Source: Rhizobium sp. BK418
GTDB taxonomy: Bacteria; Pseudomonadota; Alphaproteobacteria; Rhizobiales; Rhizobiaceae
Length of the DNA: 64,000 nucleotides
Assembly: GCF_004341105.1 (NCBI RefSeq)
Contig: NZ_SLZK01000005.1
Span: 422,980-486,979 of the forward strand
Direction of reading: 5' to 3'
Part shown: positions 43,902-52,050 of the stretch, one piece after another
Layout: each line of letters begins with the position of its first letter
How positions within the stretch are numbered: the stretch's first letter is position 1
Program-made: the position numbers and the translations under genes
The notes under the pieces: generated by a model
What the model was told of the DNA's origin: nothing
Seen by the model: the letters and a program-made list of their open reading frames with translations, nothing else
Databases searched by the model: none

Positions 43902-43913
43902 ATCGTTCAGATT

Positions 43914-44909
43914 CTACAGCTTGCGCAGAGCCACCTGTTCGATCAGATGATCCTTGCCCTTGCGCAGGATGAGATCGGCACGCGGTCGCGTCGGCAGAAT
44001 GTTCTGGCGCAGGTTTTTCAGGTTGATATTCGCCCAGAGGTCCTCGGCGATCGCCATGGCTTCCTCCTCGCTGATCGATGCGTAGCGATGGAAGTAAGAA
44101 TTCGGATCTCGGAAGGCCGTTTCCCGGAGCCGCATAAAACGCGTTACATACCAGTTGTGGATCTGCGTTTCCTCGGCGTCGATATAGATCGAAAAGTCGA
44201 AGAAGTCGGAGACCATCGGCACGATCTTGCCGTCGGCCGGCAGGTCGCGTGACTGCAGGACATTGATGCCCTCGAAGATGAGGATGTCAGGCCGGTCGAC
44301 GATCTTGTATTCGTCCGGCAGCACGTCGTAGACGAGGTGCGAATAAGAAGGCGCCTTCACATCCGGCAGGCCGGCCTTGATCGCCGACAGGAAACGCAGG
44401 ATCGCGCCTGTATCGTAACTTTCCGGAAAACCCTTGCGCTGCATCAGGTTCTCGCGCTTCAGTACAGCGTTGGGATGAAGAAAACCGTCTGTGGTGACAA
44501 GATCGACCTTCGGGCTGGAAGGCCAGCGTCCGAGCAATTCTTTCAGAATACGCGCCGTCGTGGATTTGCCGACGGCCACCGATCCGGCAATGCCGATCAC
44601 GAACGGCGTCTTGGTCACATTCGACAGGCTGAGGAACCGGTTGCGCTGCTTGAACAGCAACTGCGAGGATTCGACATGCGCTGAAAGCAGGCGTGACAGC
44701 GACAGATAAATGCGCCTGACTTCATCAAGGTCGATAGGGTCGCCCATGGAGCGAAGTCGCTTGACCTCATCTCCTGTCAGCGTCAGCGGCGTATCGGCAC
44801 GAAACTTTGCCCACTGGTCCGAGCTGAAGAAATGATAGGGAGAATAAGAAGCGGTCTGGAAGTCATCCACCTTTTCCGCCACTCCGATAATCTGCGTTGC
44901 GATACTCAT
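43914..44909 (-). CDS. coaA: Pantothenate kinase (type I)
   Basis: A 331-residue CoaA, the first and committed enzyme of coenzyme A synthesis. The P-loop is VIGIAGSVAVGKSTTARIL, followed by VTTDGFLHPNAVLKREN and ILIFEGINVLQ. Residues expected for CoA feedback inhibition cannot be judged by eye. It is the last gene of the his operon; its ATG overlaps the hisE stop by four bases (ATGA). Confidence 0.96.
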   Translation of the reverse strand: MSIATQIIGVAEKVDDFQTASYSPYHFFSSDQWAKFRADTPLTLTGDEVKRLRSMGDPIDLDEVRRIYLSLSRLLSAHVESSQLLFKQRNRFLSLSNVTKTPFVIGIAGSVAVGKSTTARILKELLGRWPSSPKVDLVTTDGFLHPNAVLKRENLMQRKGFPESYDTGAILRFLSAIKAGLPDVKAPSYSHLVYDVLPDEYKIVDRPDILIFEGINVLQSRDLPADGKIVPMVSDFFDFSIYIDAEETQIHNWYVTRFMRLRETAFRDPNSYFHRYASISEEEAMAIAEDLWANINLKNLRQNILPTRPRADLILRKGKDHLIEQVALRKL

Positions 44910-45229
44910 GAACTCTGCCGGCTGGCCTTTTCCTTGAGGCCGGATTGCACGGTTCGCCGCGCAAGTTCGGTCATGACATTCTCTACCGGTATTTCAGCAA
45001 TCTTCAATACGACCAATAGGTGATAGAGAACGTCGGCTGCTTCGTAGGTGAGGTTATCGCGGTCATTGGCGACGGCCGCCATAACCGCTTCAATCGCTTC
45101 TTCGCCTAGCTTCTTGGCTGCTTTCTGCTGTCCGCCAGCCACCAGCTTGGCGGTCCAGGATTCGTCCGGGGAGGCCTTCGCCCGCTCGTCGACGATCCGC
45201 TCGAGGTCGGAAAGGGAAAATCCGCTCAT
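44906..45229 (-). CDS. hisE: Phosphoribosyl-ATP pyrophosphatase
   Basis: A 107-residue HisE that releases pyrophosphate from phosphoribosyl-ATP, second step of histidine synthesis. KLGEEAIEAVMAAVANDRDNL and YEAADVLYHLLVVL hold the metal-binding glutamates and aspartate of the MazG-like fold. It is a separate protein, not fused to HisI. ATG 45229 is preferred over an upstream in-frame start that lies within hisF. Confidence 0.95.
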   Translation of the reverse strand: MSGFSLSDLERIVDERAKASPDESWTAKLVAGGQQKAAKKLGEEAIEAVMAAVANDRDNLTYEAADVLYHLLVVLKIAEIPVENVMTELARRTVQSGLKEKASRQSS

Positions 45230-45245
45230 GGTCCTGCTTTCAAAC

Positions 45246-46034
45246 TCAGTCGAGGCGCATCGCGATGCCGCGCTCGGACATGTAGCGTTTTGCTTCGCCG
45301 ACGGAATAGGTGCCGAAGTGGAAGATTGATGCGGCGAGCACCGCATTGGCATGGCCTTCCTTCACGCCGGCCACGAGATCGTCAAGATCGCCCACGCCGC
45401 CAGAGGCGATGACGGGCACGCGGACGGAATCGGCTATCGCCCGTGTTAGCTCCAGATCGTAGCCGATCTTCGTGCCGTCGCGGTCCATGGAGGTGACAAG
45501 CAATTCGCCGGCGCCGCGGGCAACCATCTTCTGGGCGAATTCCACCGCATCGATACCGGTCGCGTTGCGGCCGCCATGTGTGTAGATTTCCCAGGCGCTG
45601 AGATTGTCGCCGCCAACCTGTTGCGTCAGCCGGCGCTTGGCATCGATCGACACGACGATGCACTGGTCGCCGAACTTATCGGCGGCTTCGGCGACGAAAT
45701 CCGGATTGTTGACAGCTGCTGAATTGATCGAGACCTTGTCGGCGCCGCAAAGCAGCAACTTGCGGATATCGGCGATGGTGCGAACGCCACCGCCGACGGT
45801 AAGCGGCATGAAGCACTGTTCGGCGGTGCGCGCCACGACATCGAAAATCGTCTCGCGGTTGTCCGAAGAGGCGGTAATGTCGAGGAAGCAAAGTTCGTCG
45901 GCACCGGCCGCATCATAGGCCTTGGCCGCTTCGACAGGATCGCCGGCATCGACCAGGTTGAGGAAGTTGACGCCCTTGACGACACGGCCGTCCTTGACGT
46001 CGAGGCAGGGGATGACACGGGCTTTCAGGCTCAT
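45246..46034 (-). CDS. hisF: Imidazole glycerol phosphate synthase, cyclase subunit
   Basis: A 262-residue half-barrel duplicate enzyme. RVIPCLDVKDGRVVKGVNF holds the catalytic Asp near residue 12, with PLTVGGGVRTIADI, INSAAVNNPDFV, and the second catalytic Asp in LLVTSMDRDGTKIGYD. With HisH it makes imidazole glycerol phosphate and AICAR. Its first base is the last base of the hisA gene. Confidence 0.97.
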   Translation of the reverse strand: MSLKARVIPCLDVKDGRVVKGVNFLNLVDAGDPVEAAKAYDAAGADELCFLDITASSDNRETIFDVVARTAEQCFMPLTVGGGVRTIADIRKLLLCGADKVSINSAAVNNPDFVAEAADKFGDQCIVVSIDAKRRLTQQVGGDNLSAWEIYTHGGRNATGIDAVEFAQKMVARGAGELLVTSMDRDGTKIGYDLELTRAIADSVRVPVIASGGVGDLDDLVAGVKEGHANAVLAASIFHFGTYSVGEAKRYMSERGIAMRLD

Positions 46035-46780
46035 TATGCAGTCTCCTTCGCCCGTTCAGCCTTGATGAGATCGAGCGCCTCTTTCGGATCGATCCGACCG
46101 TCGTAGAGGGCACGGCCGGAAATGGCGCCTTCGATCTTGCGGGCGTCCGGCTGCAGCATGCGCTTGATATCGTCGATCGAGGCAAGGCCGCCCGATGCGA
46201 TAACCGGGATGGAAACGGCACCCGCCAGTTCCAGCGTTGATGCCCAGTTGATACCCGTCAGAATACCGTCGCGGTCGATATCCGTATAGATGATCGCGGC
46301 AACGCCAGCGCCTTCGAATTTCTTCGCGAGTTCGATGATGCCGAGTTCGGATGCCTCAGCCCAGCCTTCGACGGCTACCTTGCCGCCCTTGGCGTCGATA
46401 CCGACAGCAACGCGGCCCGGAAACTTCTTGCAGGCTTCAAGGACGAGCGCCGGGTCGCGCACCGCAACGGTGCCGAGGATCACGCGGCGCAGCCCGCGCG
46501 ACAGCCAGCTTTCGATATGGTCGAGCGTGCGGATGCCGCCACCGAGCTGAACCGGGTTCTTCGTGGCCTTCAGAATCGCCTCGACGGCGTCGCCATTGGC
46601 CGAATGTCCCGCAAAGGCGCCGTCGAGATCGACCACATGCAGCCATTCGAATCCCTGTTCTTCGAAGGATTTCGCCTGGGCGGCCGGATCGGTGTTGTAG
46701 ACGGTTGCCTGTTGCATGTCGCCGAGCTTCAGGCGAACGCATTGTCCGCCCTTCAAGTCGATCGCGGGAAAAAGGATCAT
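46034..46780 (-). CDS. hisA: ProFAR isomerase (HisA)
   Basis: A 248-residue TIM barrel with the same twofold pattern as HisF: ILFPAIDLKGGQCVRLKLGD (catalytic Asp near residue 8), VQLGGGIRTLDHIESWL, and the second half IIYTDIDRDGILTGIN. It carries out the Amadori rearrangement of ProFAR. ATG 46780 is chosen because it opens on the first strand; the upstream in-frame stretch overlaps the previous gene and is atypical. Confidence 0.96.
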   Translation of the reverse strand: MILFPAIDLKGGQCVRLKLGDMQQATVYNTDPAAQAKSFEEQGFEWLHVVDLDGAFAGHSANGDAVEAILKATKNPVQLGGGIRTLDHIESWLSRGLRRVILGTVAVRDPALVLEACKKFPGRVAVGIDAKGGKVAVEGWAEASELGIIELAKKFEGAGVAAIIYTDIDRDGILTGINWASTLELAGAVSIPVIASGGLASIDDIKRMLQPDARKIEGAISGRALYDGRIDPKEALDLIKAERAKETA

Positions 46781-46785
46781 TCGTC

Positions 46786-47346
46786 TCAAGTCCGTAACAG
46801 CATGGGCACTATCAGTGCATTCCACGCATCTACGATATCCGAACGGAAAAAGACAGCGGCAATGGTGGCCGCGGCGAAAAGCGCGACCAGCAGCAACGTC
46901 ACGATGAAGCCGACCCGGACCTGGCGCCAGAAGCCAGTGCGCCTTTTCACAGACTTTTCGATATCGCGCACCTGGCGCAACGCCTCGCTGTTGGTGGCGA
47001 CGAGCTGGATCTGCGGTTCCATGGCCTCGACATAGGTCTCGGCATAGCTCGAAAGGATCAGCGATGCGCGATCGCGAAGCGTGTTGCGCAAATCGGCCGA
47101 GAGATAGTTGCTTGTCACGGCCGCGATTTCTGCTTCGTTCGGCGAACGGCCGGCATTGCGCTTGCGATGGCTGACGATGAAATCCCGCTTCTGGCGCTCA
47201 TAGAGTGCATAGGCGAGCAGGCCGATCAAATCGTCTTCGCCTTCGATGTAAAATTCCAGCACCGCTTCGGCGAGATCCACGGCGCTGACGCTGCCGTTCG
47301 ACCGCAACATGGAATTCTCGTTTCCGGGGAAGCTTTCATGCATCAT
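46786..47346 (-). CDS. Uncharacterised tail-anchored-like membrane protein in the his operon
   Basis: A 186-residue protein I do not recognise by family. Residues 1-150 are soluble and charged, with predicted helices (ADLAEAVLEFYIEGEDDLIG-like acidic start, then LRDRASLILSSYAETYVEAM). Near residues 152-177 lies a single strongly hydrophobic helix (VGFIVTLLLVALFAAATIAA) close to the C-terminus, suggesting a tail-anchored membrane protein facing the cytoplasm. ATG 47346 shares a base with the stop of the small gene before it (TGATG), and hisA starts five bases after it, so it is firmly embedded in the operon. No catalytic motif is seen. Confidence 0.75.
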   Translation of the reverse strand: MMHESFPGNENSMLRSNGSVSAVDLAEAVLEFYIEGEDDLIGLLAYALYERQKRDFIVSHRKRNAGRSPNEAEIAAVTSNYLSADLRNTLRDRASLILSSYAETYVEAMEPQIQLVATNSEALRQVRDIEKSVKRRTGFWRQVRVGFIVTLLLVALFAAATIAAVFFRSDIVDAWNALIVPMLLRT

Positions 47347-47525
47347 CAATCGAGCCTCTCTTTGAGCGCCTTGGCGGCATTGGAGAGCGCTTTGCGATGG
47401 ATCGCCTCGTCGACCTGCCGGATAGTCGTTCCGCCCGGCAGCTTGATATCGACAAAAGGCGGCTGTCCCTCTCTGGAAGGCCGCAGCATGTAAAAGATCT
47501 TGCCTGATTTCTGCGAAGCCGGCAT
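47346..47525 (-). CDS. Small conserved-looking 59-residue protein in the his operon
   Basis: A 59-codon frame that starts MPASQKSGKIFYMLRPSREG and ends NAAKALKERLD. Its stop overlaps the next ATG (TGATG), and GAGCGCG lies upstream of its own ATG. Codon use is like the neighbours, and composition (compact beta-like start, basic helical end) looks protein-like. It lies between hisH and the membrane-protein gene, filling what would otherwise be a 248-base gap. I recognise no family; it could bind the product of the gene it is coupled to. Being short, it can be missed by gene finders. Confidence 0.65.
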   Translation of the reverse strand: MPASQKSGKIFYMLRPSREGQPPFVDIKLPGGTTIRQVDEAIHRKALSNAAKALKERLD

Positions 47526-47593
47526 CGAGCGCGCTCCTGTCCTTGGCTTTTCAATTACAAGGGAAATAAGGCGCCGATATTAAAAGCCAGCCC

Positions 47594-48244
47594 TTACGGC
47601 GCCCAGCGCAGGAAATTCGCGATCAGCGCCAGCCCGAGCCTCTGGCTCTTCTCGGGGTGAAACTGCGAACCAGCCATATTGTCCCGCCCGACGAAGGCGG
47701 TCATCGGCCCGCCATAGTCTGTGGTGGCGATCACGTCACCAGCATTTTCAGCAGCGAGATGATAAGAGTGCACGAAATAGGCATGCAATCCATCCGGCCC
47801 GGTCGGAATACCGTCGAAAAGCGGGTGGGTGTGCTGGAGATCTAATGTATTCCAGCCGATCTGCGGGATTTTCAGTTCCGGATCGGCAGGCGTCATCTCG
47901 ACGACGTCACCGCGAATCCAGCTAAAGCCCTGCGTCGTCGTTTTTTCGAGACCGCGCGAGGACATGAGTTGCATACCGACGCAGATGCCGAGGAAGGGCC
48001 GCGCCTTCTTCTCGACGCCTTCGAGCAGGGCTTCCGTCATGCCGGGTACAGCGTCAAGTCCATGGCGGCAATCGGCATAGGCGCCAACGCCTGGCAGAAC
48101 GATACGGTCAGCCGCTGCGACAATCTCCGCCTTGTCGGTGAGATTGATCTCCGCCTCGATGCCGGCTTCGCGGGCCGCACGTTCGAAAGCCTTCGTCGCC
48201 GAGCGCAGATTGCCCGAGCCGTAATCGATAATTGCGACGCGCAT
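47594..48244 (-). CDS. hisH: Imidazole glycerol phosphate synthase, glutaminase subunit
   Basis: A 216-residue class-I glutamine amidotransferase. The nucleophile lies in FLGICVGMQLM (about C85), and the His-Glu pair in SQFHPEKSQ near the C-terminus; the start MRVAIIDYGSGNLRS is typical. It supplies ammonia to HisF. It begins on the last base of the preceding DUF2628 gene. Confidence 0.97.
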   Translation of the reverse strand: MRVAIIDYGSGNLRSATKAFERAAREAGIEAEINLTDKAEIVAAADRIVLPGVGAYADCRHGLDAVPGMTEALLEGVEKKARPFLGICVGMQLMSSRGLEKTTTQGFSWIRGDVVEMTPADPELKIPQIGWNTLDLQHTHPLFDGIPTGPDGLHAYFVHSYHLAAENAGDVIATTDYGGPMTAFVGRDNMAGSQFHPEKSQRLGLALIANFLRWAP

Positions 48245-48714
48245 TATTTGCGCCCTCCATCAAAGCCGAAGAGACCGAGCGACGTGGAATGTCCAGACCG
48301 CGCCTGCAGGCCGGCAGCCTGGTTCCATTCAGGCGCCTTCGTATCGGCACCGGTCTCGATGTTGGAAAAATAGATCTCTTCCGCAAGCTCGAGTGAGGGC
48401 GCGCCGATCGCCGCATCCTCTCGCCAGCCGCGGAACGCGAGATTGCGGATGCGGAAATTCTGCCCCTCGAGCCCGACGAACAGGTTGACCGCAAATGCGA
48501 GCGCCATTCCCGCTGGCCCGAAGCCCGGCTCTTCCGTCAGCATGCCGCCAATTGCCTGAAGTGCAAAAGCGATGATCGCATGGAACCAGAGCCGGTGTGC
48601 CAGGAGCCAGATCCACGGAAATAAGAAGGCCAAGAAGGCAAAGCCGTCGCGGATCGTGCGTGTGTCCTCGCGCCGTCCGTCCGGTGGAACAAGAAAAACA
48701 TAGCTGGATGCCAT
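48244..48714 (-). CDS. DUF2628 membrane protein
   Basis: A 156-residue protein opening MASSYVFLVPPDGRREDTRT, with three hydrophobic segments between about residues 25 and 88 (FAFLAFLFPWIWLLAHRLWF and following), then a soluble tail rich in glutamate. This matches the rhizobial DUF2628 family, of unknown function. ATG 48714 follows GGGAGCGACAG. It stands between hisB and hisH, sharing its last base with hisH, so it is co-expressed with histidine synthesis; a direct role is not shown. Confidence 0.8.
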   Translation of the reverse strand: MASSYVFLVPPDGRREDTRTIRDGFAFLAFLFPWIWLLAHRLWFHAIIAFALQAIGGMLTEEPGFGPAGMALAFAVNLFVGLEGQNFRIRNLAFRGWREDAAIGAPSLELAEEIYFSNIETGADTKAPEWNQAAGLQARSGHSTSLGLFGFDGGRK

Positions 48715-48734
48715 CTGTCGCTCCCTGCTGGGGC

Positions 48735-49343
48735 TCAGGCAAGCGTGCCCTTGGTCGAGGGAACACGGCCTGCCTGCCGCGGATCGATCTCTGTCGCTGT
48801 ACGCAGAACGCGGGCGACAGCCTTGAAGCATGTCTCTGCAATATGGTGGTTGTTGGCACCGTAGTGGTTGAGAATATGCAGCGTGATCCCGGCATTCTGG
48901 GCGAGCGCCTGGAAGAATTCACGTACCAGTTCCGTGTCGAAAGTGCCGATCTTCGGGGCTGTGAAGGAAACATTCCAAACCAGGAAGGGACGGCCCGAGA
49001 GATCGACGGCAGCCTTCGTCATCGTCTCATCCATGGCTAGATCAATGGAAGCGTAGCGGGTAATGCCGCGGCGGTCGCCGAGCGCCTTGGCGATCGCCTG
49101 GCCGATGGCGATGCCGGTATCTTCGACCGTATGATGGTCGTCGATATGCAGGTCACCCTTGGACTCGATTTCCATGTCGATCAGCGAGTGTCGCGACAGC
49201 TGGTCCAGCATATGGTCGAAGAAGCCGACGCCCGTCGAAATCGTCGATTTGCCTGTACCGTCGAGATTGACGGAAACGGAAATGGACGTCTCATTGGTCT
49301 TGCGGGAAACGCTGCCGGTGCGGCTTGCTGCGGTCTCGGCCAT
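48735..49343 (-). CDS. hisB: Imidazoleglycerol-phosphate dehydratase
   Basis: A 202-residue monofunctional HisB (no phosphatase domain). Metal-binding histidine clusters are GFFDHMLDQLSRH, DLHIDDHHTVEDTGI and NHHIAETCFKA. It dehydrates imidazole glycerol phosphate to the acetol phosphate. First gene of the minus-strand his operon, divergent from hslV; the shared promoter lies in the 177 bases between them. Confidence 0.97.
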   Translation of the reverse strand: MAETAASRTGSVSRKTNETSISVSVNLDGTGKSTISTGVGFFDHMLDQLSRHSLIDMEIESKGDLHIDDHHTVEDTGIAIGQAIAKALGDRRGITRYASIDLAMDETMTKAAVDLSGRPFLVWNVSFTAPKIGTFDTELVREFFQALAQNAGITLHILNHYGANNHHIAETCFKAVARVLRTATEIDPRQAGRVPSTKGTLA

Positions 49344-49520
49344 AAGGCTTTCTCCATGAAATCAAGGTGGTTCCTTATCAGGCGGATTGTGAAATATCCA
49401 GAAGCGCAAGGCAGAAAAGGCAGGCCATTTGCAATCGCCGCGCGCCGACTTACATAGGGTCCAACAGGGCCGATGTTCGGCCCGCTGGAACCGCCCGTGA
49501 GTTGGGGCAACAGGTGTTTG

Positions 49521-50048
49521 ATGACGACAATTATCACAGTTCGAAAAGGCGGCAAGGTCGTGGTGGCCGGCGATGGCCAAGTCAGCCTCGGCCAGACAGT
49601 TATGAAGGGCAACGCGCGCAAGGTCCGCCGCATTGGTAAGGGCGAAGTGATCGCGGGTTTTGCCGGCGCTACCGCTGATGCCTTCACGCTTCTGGAAAGG
49701 CTCGAAAAGAAGCTGGAACAGTATCCGGGCCAGCTGATGCGCGCTGCTGTTGAACTCGCCAAGGATTGGCGCACCGATCGTTATCTGCGTAATCTCGAAG
49801 CTATGATGCTTGTTGCCGACAAGTCGGTGACGCTCGCCATCACCGGCAACGGCGATGTCCTGGAACCGGAGCACGGCGTCGCGGCCATCGGTTCGGGCGG
49901 TAATTTCGCGCTTGCCGCAGCTCTTGCGCTTTCCGACACGGACAAGTCAGCTGAAGAGATTGCCCGCCGAGCGCTGGATATCGCTGCCGACATCTGCGTC
50001 TACACGAACCACAATGTTATCGTGGAAACGCTGGATGCCGAAAGCTGA
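49521..50048 (+). CDS. hslV: ATP-dependent protease subunit HslV
   Basis: A 175-residue proteasome-like peptidase. After removal of Met the N-terminal threonine (MTTIITVRKGGKVVVAGDGQ) is the nucleophile, which fixes the start at ATG 49521 with CAGGTG upstream. It forms a double hexamer capped by HslU. The GNAT gene overlaps its end by 14 bases and hslU follows that. Confidence 0.97.
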   Translation: MTTIITVRKGGKVVVAGDGQVSLGQTVMKGNARKVRRIGKGEVIAGFAGATADAFTLLERLEKKLEQYPGQLMRAAVELAKDWRTDRYLRNLEAMMLVADKSVTLAITGNGDVLEPEHGVAAIGSGGNFALAAALALSDTDKSAEEIARRALDIAADICVYTNHNVIVETLDAES

Positions 50049-50559
50049 CAACGCGCTCCGATACACATTCCGTGATGTAGCCGACGAAGACTTTCCGCTT
50101 CTGGCGCGCTGGCTCGGCGAGCCGCACATTGCTGAATGGTGGGGCGCTGTCGACAAGGAGCTTGCGTCGATCAGGGAGTCTATGACGGGCGTGGAAACGC
50201 GGCCGATGATCGTGGAACTGGATGGAGCGCCGATCGCCTACCTGCAGAGCTACGATCCGCATCTTGAAGAGGGCCATCCTTATCAGGACCAGCCGAAGGG
50301 CACGCTTGGACTGGATATCTCGATCGGCGACGCGGATTTGCTGGGCAAGGGCCACGGCAGCGCGATTGTCAGGCAGATGGCTGTCGAGCTTTTCGCTGCC
50401 GGTGCGACAAGGATCGTAATCGATCCCGATCCCGCGAATGCAAGAGCGATCCGCGCTTACGAAAAGGCAGGCTTCCGGCATTTCGACACGAGAACATCAA
50501 TATATGGCCCAGCCTATTTCATGGTTATGGACCCACCCGAAGAAACGGATTTGATATGA
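50035..50559 (+). CDS. GNAT-family N-acetyltransferase between hslV and hslU
   Basis: A 174-residue protein with LRYTFRDVADEDFPLLARWL at the start, GLDISIGDADLLGKGHGSAI (acetyl-CoA-binding pattern, GKGHGS) and PDPANARAIRAYEKAGF near the end. The sequence is close to the AAC(6')/siderophore-type acetyltransferases, but nothing shows antibiotic acetylation. It overlaps hslV by 14 bases and hslU by four (ATGA), so it is translated as part of the hslV-hslU unit. A small-molecule or protein acetylation role tied to protein quality control is possible. Confidence 0.85.
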   Translation: MPKADNALRYTFRDVADEDFPLLARWLGEPHIAEWWGAVDKELASIRESMTGVETRPMIVELDGAPIAYLQSYDPHLEEGHPYQDQPKGTLGLDISIGDADLLGKGHGSAIVRQMAVELFAAGATRIVIDPDPANARAIRAYEKAGFRHFDTRTSIYGPAYFMVMDPPEETDLI

Positions 50560-51863
50560 CCACTTTTTCCCCCCGCGAGATCGTTTCCGAACTCGACCGC
50601 TACATTATCGGCCAGCATGAGGCCAAGCGCGCCGTGGCGATTGCGCTCCGCAACCGCTGGCGCCGCCAGCAGCTCGATCCGAGCCTGCGTGATGAAGTCA
50701 TGCCGAAGAATATCCTGATGATCGGCCCGACCGGCGTCGGCAAGACGGAAATCTCTCGCCGCCTCGCCAAACTCGCCGGCGCACCGTTTATCAAGGTCGA
50801 AGCCACCAAGTTCACCGAAGTCGGTTATGTCGGCCGCGACGTCGAGCAGATCATTCGCGACCTCGTCGAAGTTGGTATCGGCCTGGTGCGTGAAAAGAAG
50901 CGCAGCGAAGTTCAGGCCAAGGCGCATATGAGCGCCGAAGAACGTGTTCTTGATGCGCTGGTCGGTGCGACAGCCTCGCCGGCGACGCGCGAGAGTTTCC
51001 GCAAGAAGCTGCGCAACGGCGATCTGGACGACAAGGAAATCGATATCGAAGTGGCCGATACAGGCACGGGCATGGGCGGATTCGACATCCCTGGCATGCC
51101 GGGCGCCAATATCGGCGTTCTGAACCTGTCGGAAATGTTCGGCAAAGCAATGGGCGGCCGCACCAAGAAGGTTCGCACCACGGTGAAAGCCTCTTACACG
51201 GATCTGATCCGCGATGAGTCCGACAAGCTGATCGACAACGAGGTCATCCAGCGCGAAGCCGTCCGCTCGGTCGAGAACGACGGCATCGTCTTCCTCGACG
51301 AAATCGACAAGATTGCCGCCCGTGATGGCGGTGTCGGTGCCGGCGTTTCCCGCGAAGGCGTTCAGCGAGACCTACTGCCGCTCGTTGAAGGCACGACGGT
51401 TTCGACCAAATACGGCCCGGTGAAGACCGACCACATCCTCTTCATCGCCTCCGGCGCTTTCCACGTTTCCAAGCCGTCGGACCTGCTGCCCGAATTGCAG
51501 GGCCGTCTGCCGATCCGCGTGGAGTTGCGTCCGCTCAACAAGGAAGATTTCCGCCGCATCCTGACGGAAACCGAGGCGAGCCTCATCCGCCAATATAAAG
51601 CGCTGATGGAAACCGAAAGCCTGACGCTCGACTTCAGCGATGACGCGATTGATGCGCTTGCCGATGTCGCCGTCCACCTGAACTCCTCCGTCGAGAATAT
51701 CGGCGCCCGCCGCCTGCAGACGGTTATGGAGCGGGTGCTGGACGACATTTCCTATAATGCACCGGATCGTGCCGGCACGGATGTGAAGATCGATGCCGCT
51801 TATGTTCGGGAACATGTAGGGGATCTCGCGCAAAATACGGATCTGTCGCGCTTCATCCTGTGA
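50556..51863 (+). CDS. hslU: HslU, ATPase of the HslUV protease
   Basis: A 435-residue AAA+ unfoldase. EIVSELDRYIIGQHEAKRAV opens the N-terminal domain, Walker A is IGPTGVGKTEISRRLAKL (about residues 56-73), Walker B is IVFLDEIDKIAARDGG, and the C-terminal sensor segment includes NIGARRLQTVMERVLDD. The conserved GYVGRD pore loop is present in FTEVGYVGRDVEQ. It feeds substrates to HslV. Confidence 0.97.
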   Translation: MTTFSPREIVSELDRYIIGQHEAKRAVAIALRNRWRRQQLDPSLRDEVMPKNILMIGPTGVGKTEISRRLAKLAGAPFIKVEATKFTEVGYVGRDVEQIIRDLVEVGIGLVREKKRSEVQAKAHMSAEERVLDALVGATASPATRESFRKKLRNGDLDDKEIDIEVADTGTGMGGFDIPGMPGANIGVLNLSEMFGKAMGGRTKKVRTTVKASYTDLIRDESDKLIDNEVIQREAVRSVENDGIVFLDEIDKIAARDGGVGAGVSREGVQRDLLPLVEGTTVSTKYGPVKTDHILFIASGAFHVSKPSDLLPELQGRLPIRVELRPLNKEDFRRILTETEASLIRQYKALMETESLTLDFSDDAIDALADVAVHLNSSVENIGARRLQTVMERVLDDISYNAPDRAGTDVKIDAAYVREHVGDLAQNTDLSRFIL

Positions 51864-52050
51864 TCGGTAAACATCGCTTTCCGTCTTTGCACGGCAATGC
51901 CAAATCTTTGACGATCTGAACTCTCGACAGCGGGCCTTTTACTTTTTAGTGAAAGGCCTGCTTTGTTTTTGTGCCGGCTTTATTCGGACAAGATTCTGGT
52001 CCAGTCAGCCGCTACCCGAAAAACGACAGGGAAAGACGGGAAAGCAGATC

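Noticed and set aside
50035..50559. GNAT gene as an aminoglycoside-resistance determinant
   Set aside because: Resemblance to AAC(6') is only at the fold level; it is embedded in hslVU and has no mobile context.
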